Shown: positions 1 through 8,398, numbered from the stretch's first letter. The stretch: DNA of 23,349 nucleotides from Acidobacteriaceae bacterium (GCA_003136335.1 PLEA01000659.1:1-23349); one strand, 5' to 3'. Notes: generated by a model not told the origin, from the sequence alone. Program-made: numbers and translations.

Positions 1-1410
1 CACGGTTTGGTTTTGACGATTGTTTTGCGTTAGACCAAGTCCTGTGTAAGGCGATACAACCGGGCTAGTCGCGCTCGTTTCTGCTGACGTATTGTAGCTG
101 GCATAAACGTGATCTTTTTCACTGAAGTCATGGTCGAGCCGCAAAGAACCGGTATCCAGCGTATCCCGTCCGGGCAACTGTGTCTCATAGCTCGGAATCC
201 GGCCGGTCACGCTATTGATTGGCGCTGCCACGCCAATGTGAGGGAAGTAGTTGGTGATCAAGCTTTGCACTGACGGATTCAAAAGTTCTGATGGAATCCG
301 GATAAACTGCAGACCCGACCCGCCAACGGTATCGGTAGCAATCTCCTGCTGAGTGAGTACTACGCCCGCAGGAACATCCGGCTTGTCGGCATCCTGCATC
401 AGGGAAAAATCTCCTGTCCAAAGCGCCGGATTAGGAAGTTTCGTTGATGAGATGTCCACGGGCGACACGTTGTAGTCCCGTTCATAAGCGGCAAAAAACC
501 ATGTACGTTTTAGTCCTTTAATAGGACCGCCGATCGATCCGCCGAGATCGTTGATGTTGAAATAAGGCGTGGGATACTTAGAAGCAAACGCGTTCGGCGA
601 AAAATCGGCAATCCCGGCAAGGTCCTGCAGCGAAAGCGCGGCCAGCGCAGAGTTGGCATTGTTATAAAATGCCGACCCGTGAAACTGATTTTGTCCACGT
701 TTGGTAGTAATACGAATGTTGGCCGTACCCGCGTATTCAGCGCTGAAGCTGTTGGAGAGAACGTTGAGCTCATCGACCGCTTCGAGAGAAGGCTTGCTGT
801 CGGTTTGCGAACCGAATATGCCTCCGTTGGAACGCTGCCCGTCTACTGAAAAACTGCCACCATAACTTTGCCCGCCGATGAACTTGAAATCTCCCGGTTC
901 ATCCGCCCCCGTGATATTCGGGTTCAAATACAGAAACGAGTAGATATCGCGAGTGTCGCGCGGCAGCTCAATAACCGCCTGATGACCAATGGTGTCGCTG
1001 ATGGTCGGATCCTCGGTATTAATACTCACGGCTTCGGCCGAGACCTCTACTTTTTCAGCGACCCGAGACACATGCAAGGTTACGGGGAGGCCGACAGTCT
1101 TGCTGCCGTTCACCACAACATCATTGATCACTTCTGTGTTCATGCCAGGAGCAGCGACCGAGACTTTGTACCGGCCGGATCTTAGACCGAAGACCTCAAA
1201 GTCGCCCGCTCCGTTCGCGTTGCTCTGCCGCGCAGCGTTGGTCTCGACATCGATGACGGTCACTTTCGCGTTGGCAATGACCGCGCCGCTTGGGTCCTTC
1301 ACAGTGCCTCGGATCGTGCCCAGGTCGGTTCCTTGTGCGAACATAAAATGGGCGCTTCCCAAAGCTGTCAGCAGAACGAGAAATACGGCAAAGCGCATCA
1401 CCGAGCTCAT
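1..1410 (-). CDS. TonB-dependent receptor, Oar-like, N-terminal part (truncated by window edge)
   Basis: Outer-membrane receptor, probably for uptake of an oligosaccharide or glycoconjugate. I read 470 uninterrupted codons from the ATG at 1410 to the left edge; the beta-barrel end is missing. Residues 1-26 form a Sec signal peptide ending FMFAQ. Residues about 27-114 are a carboxypeptidase-regulatory-like beta-sandwich (GTIRGTVKDPSGAVIANAKV). Residues about 115-250 are the plug, with SVDGQRSNGG and a conserved AEYAGTANIRITTKRGQNQFHG stretch typical of Acidobacteriota Oar-type receptors. A GGGGGA Shine-Dalgarno-like stretch sits just before the start; M5 is an alternative start. It lies 168 bp downstream of the SIS-isomerase remnant, behind its own AT-rich region (1464-1518), so it may have its own promoter. 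The family assignment is firm. The ligand is inferred only from the neighbouring amino-sugar genes. Confidence 0.9.
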   Translation of the reverse strand, partial: MSSVMRFAVFLVLLTALGSAHFMFAQGTDLGTIRGTVKDPSGAVIANAKVTVIDVETNAARQSNANGAGDFEVFGLRSGRYKVSVAAPGMNTEVINDVVVNGSKTVGLPVTLHVSRVAEKVEVSAEAVSINTEDPTISDTIGHQAVIELPRDTRDIYSFLYLNPNITGADEPGDFKFIGGQSYGGSFSVDGQRSNGGIFGSQTDSKPSLEAVDELNVLSNSFSAEYAGTANIRITTKRGQNQFHGSAFYNNANSALAALSLQDLAGIADFSPNAFASKYPTPYFNINDLGGSIGGPIKGLKRTWFFAAYERDYNVSPVDISSTKLPNPALWTGDFSLMQDADKPDVPAGVVLTQQEIATDTVGGSGLQFIRIPSELLNPSVQSLITNYFPHIGVAAPINSVTGRIPSYETQLPGRDTLDTGSLRLDHDFSEKDHVYASYNTSAETSATSPVVSPYTGLGLTQNNRQNQTV

Positions 1411-1463
1411 AGTGATCCCCCAATGCGGTGAGTTTCTATCGCCGACCTTTTATCACACTTAAA

Positions 1464-1518
1464 TACGAAAAGTAAACAAAGAATAGCAAATGAAAAAATT
1501 TACGAAATGAAACGCAAG
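1464..1518. promoter_or_regulatory. AT-rich putative operator region upstream of the TonB-dependent receptor
   Basis: The 168 bp between the receptor start and the SIS-isomerase remnant hold a strongly AT-rich block. It contains AAAAGTAAACAAAG (1468-1481) and TTTACGAAATGAAACGCAAG (1499-1518). On the coding strand these read as TTTCATTTCG and TTTGTTTACTTTT. The first word recurs at 2866-2880 and the second at about 6531-6549, both near the starts of functionally related genes. The repeats resemble the TTTCRTTT-type sites I recall for DeoR-family regulators such as AgaR. That comparison is from memory and untested. Confidence 0.5.
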
Positions 1519-1578
1519 GGTTCCGTTATTCGGGATTCCATCTGGCGGCTTGCCTCGCAGGGGCTTGGAGCTTGCCTT

Positions 1579-2785
1579 TCAGGCTTTAGGGAAGTGCAGA
1601 GCGAAGCTCTGAACCACCCGGCTGATAACACCGTCTTCGGAGGGCGAATCGGGACGAAGGTTCTCCCTCAGACAGCGAAAGAAGGCCAACAGTTGTCCGG
1701 CGACGACATCGATGACGGGACAGTTCTCGTCTCCCAGGCGATTCAAACCCTTGCATTCGATCGCCACGTCGTTGTTCCGGACCAGTTCGGCCGGGATCGC
1801 CTCGCCGATAATCACTTTCATGAGCCCGAGTTCTTTCTGGTCCAGTTCGCGCAGCAGATCGGCTTCGTACGCCCGCAGCGTCGGCTCCGAGGACAAGAAG
1901 CACATCACCAGAGTGTCTTCCTGCACGTAGGTCATGGGACCGTGGCGCAAGCCCAGGTAGGTCTCACACATGGTGCCGACCCGGCCCGCCGTCATCTCCA
2001 GCATTTTGAGCGCCGCTTCGCGCGCTCCGGCGAAGCGCGAACCGCTGCCCAGGAACAAGACGCGTCGGAAAGGGGCCTTCGCCGCCTCGGCCAGTACCTC
2101 GAGGTACTGCTGTATCAGTTCCGAGGCTGTCCGGCTCAGCTGTTCACAAATCGTTTGATAGCGATCGGGCTGGCCCATCAAGCCCAGGAACCGCGTGGCC
2201 AATACCAGGTTTGTGAAGCTGCTGGTCATCACCAGCCCTCGATCGTTCGTCTCATCGCCCAAGGTGATAACAGCAGCTCGAGAATTACCCTGGTAATTCC
2301 TCGCCAGACTCCCCGCCCGGTTGCAGGTCAAGACAAAGGTGGCGAATTTCGGGCTGACTTCGGAGCATCAAGTCCACCGCTCCGACACTTTCCGGGCTGT
2401 CGCCAGATCGAGCCAGCGAGACCATCAGGCCGGGCCTGGCTGGAGGAAGCGCCCGGCCTCTGTGGGCCAGCAACACTCCGCCGCCGATTGCTTGTGTGAC
2501 CACCTCCAGCTCATTTTGCGAAGCGGCACGAACGCAATCGCCGGCATACTCCGAACTGCCCGAACCGGTCAAGGTCAGACTGGAAAAGGTCAGACTGGAA
2601 AGATCGGCGACGATCGATTTCAGATGCGCAGCGCGGCTGCGCATGAGCTCCCACGTACGCAATCAGGTCGAGGGCTGTTGGCAGATCTCGCGAAGAGTGT
2701 GAAAGTAGCCCAGCCGCCGCTGCTCTTCAGGGCTCCTCGTCAGCTCAGCCACTCCGGCTGGCATTCGCTGAGCGTGCGCAGCCAT
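1579..2785 (-). pseudogene. AgaS-type SIS-domain sugar isomerase/deaminase, disrupted
   Basis: Remnant of an about 380-residue tandem-SIS-domain protein of the AgaS (galactosamine-6-phosphate deaminase/ketose-aldose isomerase) type. Family landmarks occur in order: GYFHTLREICQQPST, LTGSGSSEYAGD, SLARSGDSPESVGAVDL, TCNRAGSL, NDRGLVMTSSFTNL, VLFLGSGSRFAGAREAALKML, GLRHGPMTYV and a C-terminal FALHFPKA. Three defects are visible. A TGA at 2663-2665 replaces what should be the Trp after QQPST. One extra base at 2329 shifts frame between RHLCL and TCNRAGSL. A perfect 15-bp tandem duplication at 2571-2600 adds five residues (SSLTF/SSLTL). The usual TTDL-like substrate loop also reads GGGV. The original start is uncertain: ATG 2785, ATG 2764, or ATG 2814 in another frame. 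Assembly error could explain one lesion but hardly all. The neighbouring nagB-like gene may provide overlapping function. Confidence 0.85.
2571..2600. repeat. 15-bp perfect tandem duplication inside the SIS-isomerase remnant
   Basis: The unit AAGGTCAGACTGGAA occurs twice, head to tail, at 2571-2585 and 2586-2600. It is a whole number of codons and inserts five residues just before the LTGSGSS phosphate-binding strand of the first SIS domain. A recent slipped-strand event in a decaying gene is the simplest reading. Confidence 0.9.
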
Positions 2786-2968
2786 TCCGCTTCGACAAGG
2801 TGCTCAGACAACATGGAATTGGAGGCCGACCTAACAGTCAGAGACAGAAAATAACAGAAAAATATAAAAAGTAAACGAAAATATCAAGGCAACACGAGTG
2901 TTTGTGCGGCTTTCGCCATCGGACAAATGGGAAATAGGTTGAAGCGGCACCACCGGTATCCGTGAGGG
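2786..2968. promoter_or_regulatory. Intergenic region with AT-rich putative operator before the SIS gene
   Basis: There are 183 bp between the nagB-like stop and the SIS remnant. The stretch around 2846-2885 is almost pure A/T. It contains AAAAAGTAAACGAAAATA (2867-2884), which on the coding strand reads TATTTTCGTTTACTTTTT. The AAAAGTAAACRAA core also occurs upstream of the receptor at 1468-1480. Its position suggests that the SIS gene had its own promoter or operator separate from the upstream symporter operon. I see no clear Rho-independent hairpin here. Confidence 0.45.
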
Positions 2969-3724
2969 TCAGGATGCTGAAGCGAGAGTGGCGGGACGTA
3001 GGAGCGCCGCCGACTGGGCGTCCAGGTATAAGGTTGTGTCCGGATGCGTCCGCAGGATGGAAGCCGGAACCAGAGGACTGATCTCGCCTTCAAAGCATGC
3101 CTTCACGGCCTTGGCTTTGCGAGCGTCGGGCACGATACACAAGATCTTTTTCGCCTTCAGGATCTGGCGCACGCTCATGGAAATGGCGCGCCGCGGCACG
3201 TCTCCGAGGGTGGCGAACCATCCCTCGCCAAGTTGCTGGCGCCGGCAGGCCTCGTCTAGCTTGACGACAATATAAGGCTCCTCAGTTTCGAAATCCGCAG
3301 GAGGATCGTTGAACGCGAGATGTCCGTTCTCCCCGATTCCCACGAAAGCCACGTCGATCGGCGTAGAAAGCAATGCCTGGCTGGTGCGGCGGATGACCTC
3401 TGCCAAATCCTGTTCGCCATCCAGCAAAAAGTATTTCTTAATCCCGGCTTTTTGAATTAACCGCTCCTGCAGAAATCGACGGAAGCTGGCGGAGTGCGAG
3501 GCAGGAAGCCCGATGTATTCGTCCAGATGGAACATTTCGACCTTCTGCCAGTCAATTCCCGGCAGACCCGTGAGAACTTCCAGAAACTCAAACTGGGACG
3601 CACCGGTGGCTGCGATCAAACGGGCCTTTCCTTGAGCCTCTATCGTTTGGCGCAAGATCGCGGCCGCCTGTCCTGCCGCAACCCTTGCCATTTCGCGCTT
3701 GTCGTTGAAGCACTTGATCACCAC
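2969..3724 (-). CDS. Glucosamine-6-phosphate deaminase-like protein (divergent NagB family)
   Basis: NagB-type amino-sugar-phosphate isomerase/deaminase, 251 residues (E. coli NagB has 266). The family converts glucosamine-6-phosphate to fructose-6-phosphate and ammonia in the cytoplasm. Visible motifs are the phosphate loop [12 protein letters not shown] (38-49), FHLDEY (65-70) with the catalytic Asp, and [14 protein letters not shown] (129-142) with the ring-opening His. Relative to the E. coli GNDGHIAFNEP motif, the catalytic Asp is Asn and the Glu is Asp, so the protein belongs to a divergent subgroup whose exact reaction is open. The start is GTG at 3724 (a second GTG follows), with GGAGGGG upstream. 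It lies 21 bp after the Gfo/Idh gene and is surely co-transcribed with it. The fold is certain; the substrate is likely but not proven. Confidence 0.85.
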   Translation of the reverse strand: MVIKCFNDKREMARVAAGQAAAILRQTIEAQGKARLIAATGASQFEFLEVLTGLPGIDWQKVEMFHLDEYIGLPASHSASFRRFLQERLIQKAGIKKYFLLDGEQDLAEVIRRTSQALLSTPIDVAFVGIGENGHLAFNDPPADFETEEPYIVVKLDEACRRQQLGEGWFATLGDVPRRAISMSVRQILKAKKILCIVPDARKAKAVKACFEGEISPLVPASILRTHPDTTLYLDAQSAALLRPATLASAS

Positions 3725-3745
3725 GTGAAAAATTCCCCTCCGGAA

Positions 3746-4726
3746 TCAGGTTTTCGCGGGAACCATCCTTCCCGCGTTTTCTTCTACACTTTTGGCCATC
3801 GTCAGGCACAGTTGCACGGAAGGAAAAACTTCTTCAATCGAAGGGCGTGCGGATTCCTTGCGAGTCAGCGCGCGGATGAATTCCGCAGCTTCGTCATAGC
3901 ACCCGTTTAGTACATCCTCCGGCATGCTCTCAGATGCAGTTTCCATCAGCGCTAATCGATTCTCGCGAAAACAGCGCAACCCGCGCTGCGGTCCGAACGG
4001 ACAAGTGACCACTGCGCGAAAGCCTTCGCCGATTAGCTCATAGGTTTCTTCGAGCATTCCCGCCGTTGGCAGAACGTCGAGGCGTCCGGAAACGCCATTC
4101 TCAAAGCTTATATCAAGCGCATACCATTCCGCGGACGCTCCAGCATGTCCAAGCGCGCGGATCTTTGCGTCGACAACTTCACCCGCGATGTGGCGCAGCG
4201 CATCTACCGCATGAACCGCAGTCGCCCAGAGAAATTCAGGCTCACGCCGTTCGTACCGAGTCATTGTGCAACGCACGTAGCGCAGAGATCCGGCAGTGCG
4301 AGCCCATTCCAGCGCGCGGTTGAGGAACGGCATAAAGCGCCGGTTCACCGACACCATGCTCATTATGCGCGTTGCCCGCGCCGCATCGAGCAGTGCCTTC
4401 CCTTCTGCAAGCGAGGCGCCCAGAGGTTTCTCGACCACGCACGGAATCCCTAAGCCCAACAACTTGATTCCAAGTTCAGAAATTCTCTCCACCGGAACCA
4501 CCGCGATGCAGCCATCCAATTTTTGCCGCGCCAGCATTTCATCAACGTCGCGGTAGGCGCTGGTGAAACCGTACTGGCGGCAAAACAACTGCGCCCGCTC
4601 CAGATCGAGATCGCAGGCCGCGGTCAATTCAATCTCGGCTGAATGCGCAGCTTTGTACCGGGCCAGCGGAATCGCGTGCCCGCTCTCCGAGTGTTCGCCG
4701 CAGCCAATGAGCCCCAGACGGATCAT
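3746..4726 (-). CDS. Gfo/Idh/MocA family NAD(P)-dependent oxidoreductase
   Basis: Cytoplasmic sugar or sugar-derivative dehydrogenase, 326 residues, a normal family length. The N-terminal Rossmann domain opens with LGLIGCGEHSESGH (4-17) and includes CVVEKPLG (96-103) with the conserved EKP lysine. The C-terminal alpha/beta domain carries ATAVHAVDALRH (168-179), matching the family's catalytic H-x-x-D signature. The start is ATG 4726, preceded by AGGAG about 12 nt upstream, and lies 15 bp after the symporter stop. Family members oxidise cyclic polyols, inositols, amino sugars or anhydro-sugars, and some act on 2,7-anhydro-sialic acid. The pairing with an SSS transporter and a NagB-like enzyme fits an amino-sugar or sugar-acid substrate, but this is inference. 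Confidence 0.88.
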   Translation of the reverse strand: MIRLGLIGCGEHSESGHAIPLARYKAAHSAEIELTAACDLDLERAQLFCRQYGFTSAYRDVDEMLARQKLDGCIAVVPVERISELGIKLLGLGIPCVVEKPLGASLAEGKALLDAARATRIMSMVSVNRRFMPFLNRALEWARTAGSLRYVRCTMTRYERREPEFLWATAVHAVDALRHIAGEVVDAKIRALGHAGASAEWYALDISFENGVSGRLDVLPTAGMLEETYELIGEGFRAVVTCPFGPQRGLRCFRENRLALMETASESMPEDVLNGCYDEAAEFIRALTRKESARPSIEEVFPSVQLCLTMAKSVEENAGRMVPAKT

Positions 4727-4741
4727 AAGAATTTGGAACTC

Positions 4742-6466
4742 CTACTCATGCGGCGAGTCCGGCGGCATGGCGCTGCCGTACGCCGCCGTATTTTCACCTG
4801 CAGGCTCTCCACCTCGCACCAGATACAGAGACCCGCCCACTAACAAAGTGAGACCGGCAAACAACAACACCGTTGTCCGCTGATTCGCTGGAGCCGCGAA
4901 TACCAGGAGCAGGCTCATCAATCCGATACACAATATTGTCCGGCTCAGAAAGCGAAAAACCGGTACCGTGAAATCCGGAGAGTCTTTCAATTCTTTGGCA
5001 ACGTCGATCGGAGTATTCAGATTCTTGAAAAGTTTCGCGCGCGCGGGTGTGTCTCCCCGATCGAACAGCATGCTCAGAAAGAAAGTTCCAAAAGATGCTG
5101 GAATGATATAAGCGACCTGCTGCATGAGCGACCAGTGATAATGGAACGCGCCAAGCATCCCAAGAATAAGACCGATGGCGAACGAAGCCAAACCCGACCA
5201 TGGCGGCGTGCGGCGCACCGCCAAACCCAGCAGAGCAGGCGGCCCGTAAGCCAATGACATAAGAGTATTGAACGTCAGCATAATCTGGAATACGCTCTGC
5301 CCGCTGCCCGCCATGACGGCGGCGATCACGGTGGTCGCTCCGCCCACCAGGAATGTCGTCACCCAGCCCGCTATCAGTAACTCACGGTCTCCTGCATCCT
5401 TTCGGAGCAATTTCTGATACAAGTCCTTGGATAGAATCGCGGACTTGAGATTGAACTGCGCGGACAAGTTGGCCATGGTGGCGCTGAACATTGCCGCCAG
5501 CATGATCCCAATCAGCCCGTGCGGCAGCAAGGTCAAGCTGGCGACCGCGTAGGCACCCTCGCTGGGATTGGCCAGCGAAGGCCAAACCGTGCGCAGGTCG
5601 GGATAGACCACGCGCATAGCCATGGGCGGAATAAACCACAGGAACGCACCCACCAGAAACAAGCCGCAGCACAGCAAAGCCACTTTGCGAGCCGAGCGTT
5701 CGTTGTCGACGCTGAAGTAACGTTGCGCCATAGCGCTGGTGTTGTATCCAAAAGAAACCATGATGGTCCAGGACCCAATATAGAGCCATCCAAATTCGCC
5801 TGAAACGTGCAGCGTCTTCATCTCCGGAGGTAGCGAATGGATCAACCCCGTCACTCCCCCCACGCGGGCAAGAGACAGGATGCCGAGCACCAGGCAAAAC
5901 GGCATCAGGATTGAAGCTTGCAGAAAATCGCTGACCACCACCGCCCAAAGCCCACCCAATACGCAATAGAAGATAATGAGTGCGCCCGCTCCCACGATGG
6001 TCCAGGTTACGGGAAAGCCACACGCCGAAGAAACAAACAGGCTGAGTCCATACAGCGTGCTGGCGCTGGTAAAAAGTTGAAACGCGATCGTGGTCCACGC
6101 GAACGTCTGGTGAGTGGCCAGGTTGAAGCGGCCGGATAAGTACTCCATCACCGTCGTAATTCGGCTGCGCCGCCAGAGCTTGGCGAATACAAAATAGCCG
6201 AGAAGGAAGCTCAAGGCGTTGCCCACATATAGCCCCGTCGCGGCGATTCCCGCGCGGTAGGCCACTCCAGCCGCGCCCGTAAACGTCCACGCGCTGAAGC
6301 CGGACATAAAGCAACTCAGGCCAGCGACCAACCAGGGAACACGGCTTCCTCCCCGAAAGTATTCCGCGGCGCCACGATTGAACCGCACCACGTAGAGCCC
6401 GACCACCACCATCAGCAGCGCATACAGGCCAATCACAACGTAGTCCACCGCGTTTACGCCGCTCAT
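4742..6466 (-). CDS. Sodium:solute symporter (SSS family)
   Basis: Inner-membrane sodium-coupled transporter of 574 residues, with about 13-14 hydrophobic segments in the LeuT-like SSS arrangement. It opens VDYVVIGLYALLMVVVGLYVVRF. The conserved AGLSCFMSGFSAWTFTGAAG region follows TM1, and the SSS hallmark CVLGGLWAVVVSDFLQ lies mid-protein. Substrates of the family include sugars, inositols, sialic acids, pantothenate and amino acids. The chosen start is ATG 6466. The frame stays open to 6802, but that extension crosses the divergent promoter and overlaps the opposite gene. The Shine-Dalgarno GGAG lies in the loop of an inverted repeat (6471-6487). It is the first gene of an operon with the Gfo/Idh and NagB-like genes, so it probably imports their substrate. 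Confidence 0.92.
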   Translation of the reverse strand: MSGVNAVDYVVIGLYALLMVVVGLYVVRFNRGAAEYFRGGSRVPWLVAGLSCFMSGFSAWTFTGAAGVAYRAGIAATGLYVGNALSFLLGYFVFAKLWRRSRITTVMEYLSGRFNLATHQTFAWTTIAFQLFTSASTLYGLSLFVSSACGFPVTWTIVGAGALIIFYCVLGGLWAVVVSDFLQASILMPFCLVLGILSLARVGGVTGLIHSLPPEMKTLHVSGEFGWLYIGSWTIMVSFGYNTSAMAQRYFSVDNERSARKVALLCCGLFLVGAFLWFIPPMAMRVVYPDLRTVWPSLANPSEGAYAVASLTLLPHGLIGIMLAAMFSATMANLSAQFNLKSAILSKDLYQKLLRKDAGDRELLIAGWVTTFLVGGATTVIAAVMAGSGQSVFQIMLTFNTLMSLAYGPPALLGLAVRRTPPWSGLASFAIGLILGMLGAFHYHWSLMQQVAYIIPASFGTFFLSMLFDRGDTPARAKLFKNLNTPIDVAKELKDSPDFTVPVFRFLSRTILCIGLMSLLLVFAAPANQRTTVLLFAGLTLLVGGSLYLVRGGEPAGENTAAYGSAMPPDSPHE

Positions 6467-6569
6467 CTCGATTGGGCTCCGCCCAATTCTTATACTGCGT
6501 TCTGCCAAAAAAGAGAAGTTAATAGATACTAAACGAAATGAATCGCAAAACGATGTTAGACTGTGCGGC
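6467..6569. promoter_or_regulatory. Divergent promoter region between the symporter operon and the plus-strand catabolic operon
   Basis: A 103-bp region separates the two divergent starts. The AT-rich core is 6505-6550. It contains AAACGAAATGAATCGCAAAA (6531-6550), which matches the receptor-upstream word at 1502-1517 as ACGAAATGAAnCGCAA. One shared site could control both directions. I cannot assign convincing -10/-35 pairs; a TATAAG on the minus strand near 6489-6494 has no good -35 partner. Confidence 0.55.
6471..6487 (-). promoter_or_regulatory. Inverted repeat placing the symporter ribosome binding site in a hairpin loop
   Basis: ATTGGGC-TCC-GCCCAAT is a perfect 7-bp inverted repeat with a 3-base loop. 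In the minus-strand transcript it would fold with GGA, the core of the only Shine-Dalgarno candidate (GGAG), in the tight loop about 10 nt before the ATG at 6466. This could dampen or modulate symporter translation, or be a small protein-binding palindrome. Confidence 0.4.
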
Positions 6570-7577
6570 ATGCCGCGTCCGTATCTCATCATCTGCGCCG
6601 GAGAGGAGTTGTTCGCGTCTTTTTTTTCTCCCGGGCAGAAGAGGCGATTATCGCGCTTATTTCGCTGGAACCGCGATGGAGCCCGCACCATAACGCCCAC
6701 GCTCAGGCGCAAGCTGAAGACGGCTGACGCTCTCGTGACCACGTGGGACTCCCCGCACTTTTCCGAGGACTTGCCTCGCTTGGCGCCAAAGCTAAGAATC
6801 ATCGCTCACTGCGGCGGAGAGGTGAAATCGCGATTCGCCGTTTCCCTCTTCGACCAGTTGACGATTACGACCGCGCCGGCGCCTATGGCACGTGCCACCG
6901 CGGAACTGGGTGCGGCATTCCTCATCTACAGCGCGCGCAATCTGGATTTTTATCGTGGCGAGATGCGCAAGCGGTCCAATCGAATTTACGACGACCTGCA
7001 CCTGCATGGCTCCGCCGAGTCGCTGATTGGCCGCGAAGTTGCCATGATCGGTTTCGGCCGAATCGGTCGCGCGTTGGTGGACTTGATGCGCGGCTTCCAG
7101 TTGCAATGGCTAGTCTATGATCCCTACGTGCCTAAGTCTGTGGCCAAGCGGTACCCTGTTCGATTCGTCGACCTGGGCTCTCTCTTGCGTCGTGCTCATC
7201 TGCTCGTTCTGACCGCGGCCTTGACCGATAAAACGCGTGGCCTTCTGAGCCGCGATCGTCTCGCGAGTTTGCCGGATGGCAGCGTCGTAATCAACATCGC
7301 TCGCGGAGGTCTGATCGACCTCGCGGCGCTGACGAACGAAGTACGACGCGGCAGGCTTCGCTGCGCCCTTGACGTCACCGATCCCTTGGAACCCCTGCCC
7401 ATCGGACACTCCCTACGCACCCGGCCGGGAACCATCGTCACCCCACACATTGCGGCCAGCAATCGCCGAGTGCGGTACGACATAGCGGAGGTCGTGATGG
7501 ATGACCTGGAGAGCTTCTTCGATGGGCACGGAATCGAAAACCGCGTAACCACTGCCATGCTTGACCGGATGACGTAG
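6570..7577 (+). CDS. D-2-hydroxyacid dehydrogenase (NAD-binding)
   Basis: Cytoplasmic enzyme of 335 residues, interconverting a 2-ketoacid and a D-2-hydroxyacid with NAD(P)H. The nucleotide-binding motif is GFGRIG (161-166) followed by an acidic residue in YDPYV. The catalytic Arg lies in NIARGGLID (242-250), the catalytic Glu is probably in LDVTDPLEP (267-275), and the catalytic His is in TPHIAAS (291-297). The N-terminal substrate domain is divergent, so the substrate is not predictable. It is first in the plus-strand operon, and its TAG is followed 2 nt later by the next start. No strong Shine-Dalgarno is seen before ATG 6570. Glyoxylate/hydroxypyruvate reductase and phosphoglycerate dehydrogenase are the nearest general functions. 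Confidence 0.87.
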   Translation: MPRPYLIICAGEELFASFFSPGQKRRLSRLFRWNRDGARTITPTLRRKLKTADALVTTWDSPHFSEDLPRLAPKLRIIAHCGGEVKSRFAVSLFDQLTITTAPAPMARATAELGAAFLIYSARNLDFYRGEMRKRSNRIYDDLHLHGSAESLIGREVAMIGFGRIGRALVDLMRGFQLQWLVYDPYVPKSVAKRYPVRFVDLGSLLRRAHLLVLTAALTDKTRGLLSRDRLASLPDGSVVINIARGGLIDLAALTNEVRRGRLRCALDVTDPLEPLPIGHSLRTRPGTIVTPHIAASNRRVRYDIAEVVMDDLESFFDGHGIENRVTTAMLDRMT

Positions 7578-7579
7578 CC

Positions 7580-8398
7580 GTGAAATTGTCCTTCTCCACA
7601 CTCGCCTGTCCCGAGTGGACGCTGCCGCAGATGATTGCGATCGCCTCGTCGGCGGGCTACGACGGTATCGAATTGCGCTTTGTGGAGAACGAGGACTCGC
7701 TCTGGAAACTGCCCGTTTTTCGCGGAAAGCAACTGGCGTCCACGAGACAAGCTTTGTCTGATCACGGCGTGGCCATTTCCTGCGTGGACACGAGTTGCCG
7801 ATTCCATTCACCCGATCCGCAAGAACGCGCGCGGTGGCTGGAGGAAGGCCAGCGCATGGCTAACTTGGCGGCTTCCCTGGGTGCCCCTGGCATTCGAGTT
7901 TTTGGAGAAAAGATCCAACCGGGCGCCGACCGAGCCTCGACCCGCAGTTGGATTGCGGATTCCCTCCGCGAGCTTTCTGACCGCATCGCCCCGAACGGGA
8001 TTGAGGTCTGGCTGGAAACTCACGGCGACTTTGCTGACGCGTCCGAGACTGCAGCAATTCTGGCGGAAGCCGGATCTTCGCAAATTGGAGCCGCGTGGGA
8101 CCCGGCAAACTGTTTCCTCGAATCTGGGGAACGGCCGCAGGAAGGCGCGCCGCACTTGGGCGCGAGCATTCGCCACGTGCATGTCAAAGACCTGTGTCGG
8201 AATCCGGCTGGATGGAAGCCCGCCCTCACCGGCGAGGGAGATTTCCCTTTGCTCGAGGTTCGATCCGCGCTGCGCCAACTCAGTTACGGTCGCTTCGTGT
8301 CCTTCGAGTGGGAAAAGAAATGGCATCCGGACATCGCCGACGCCAACATTGCGCTGCCCCACTTTACACACTGGTTCCGGGAGAATTGTGAGCCATGA
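7580..8398 (+). CDS. Sugar phosphate isomerase/epimerase, xylose isomerase-like TIM barrel
   Basis: A TIM-barrel protein of the AP-endonuclease-2/xylose-isomerase-like superfamily, 272 residues. It opens MKLSFSTLACPEWTLPQMIAIASSAGYDGIELR, the standard first strand and helix. Metal-ligand candidates follow in the usual order: WLETHGDFAD, GAAWDPAN, HVHVKDL and VSFEWEKKWHP. Members isomerise or epimerise sugars or sugar acids using a divalent metal, or act as inosose dehydratases. The start is GTG at 7580, 2 nt after the preceding stop, which implies translational coupling. It overlaps the next gene by 4 bp (ATGA). The fold is confident; the substrate is unknown. Confidence 0.85.
   Translation: MKLSFSTLACPEWTLPQMIAIASSAGYDGIELRFVENEDSLWKLPVFRGKQLASTRQALSDHGVAISCVDTSCRFHSPDPQERARWLEEGQRMANLAASLGAPGIRVFGEKIQPGADRASTRSWIADSLRELSDRIAPNGIEVWLETHGDFADASETAAILAEAGSSQIGAAWDPANCFLESGERPQEGAPHLGASIRHVHVKDLCRNPAGWKPALTGEGDFPLLEVRSALRQLSYGRFVSFEWEKKWHPDIADANIALPHFTHWFRENCEP

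Noticed and set aside
1507..2499. 330-codon open frame on the plus strand opposite the SIS-isomerase remnant
   Set aside because: Low-complexity, QR-rich composition without domains. It is the mirror of a recognisable gene with many conserved motifs on the minus strand.
6467..6802. In-frame upstream extension of the symporter to 6802
   Set aside because: It would cross the divergent promoter region and overlap the dehydrogenase gene. The residues are not membrane- or family-like, while ATG 6466 begins exactly at TM1.
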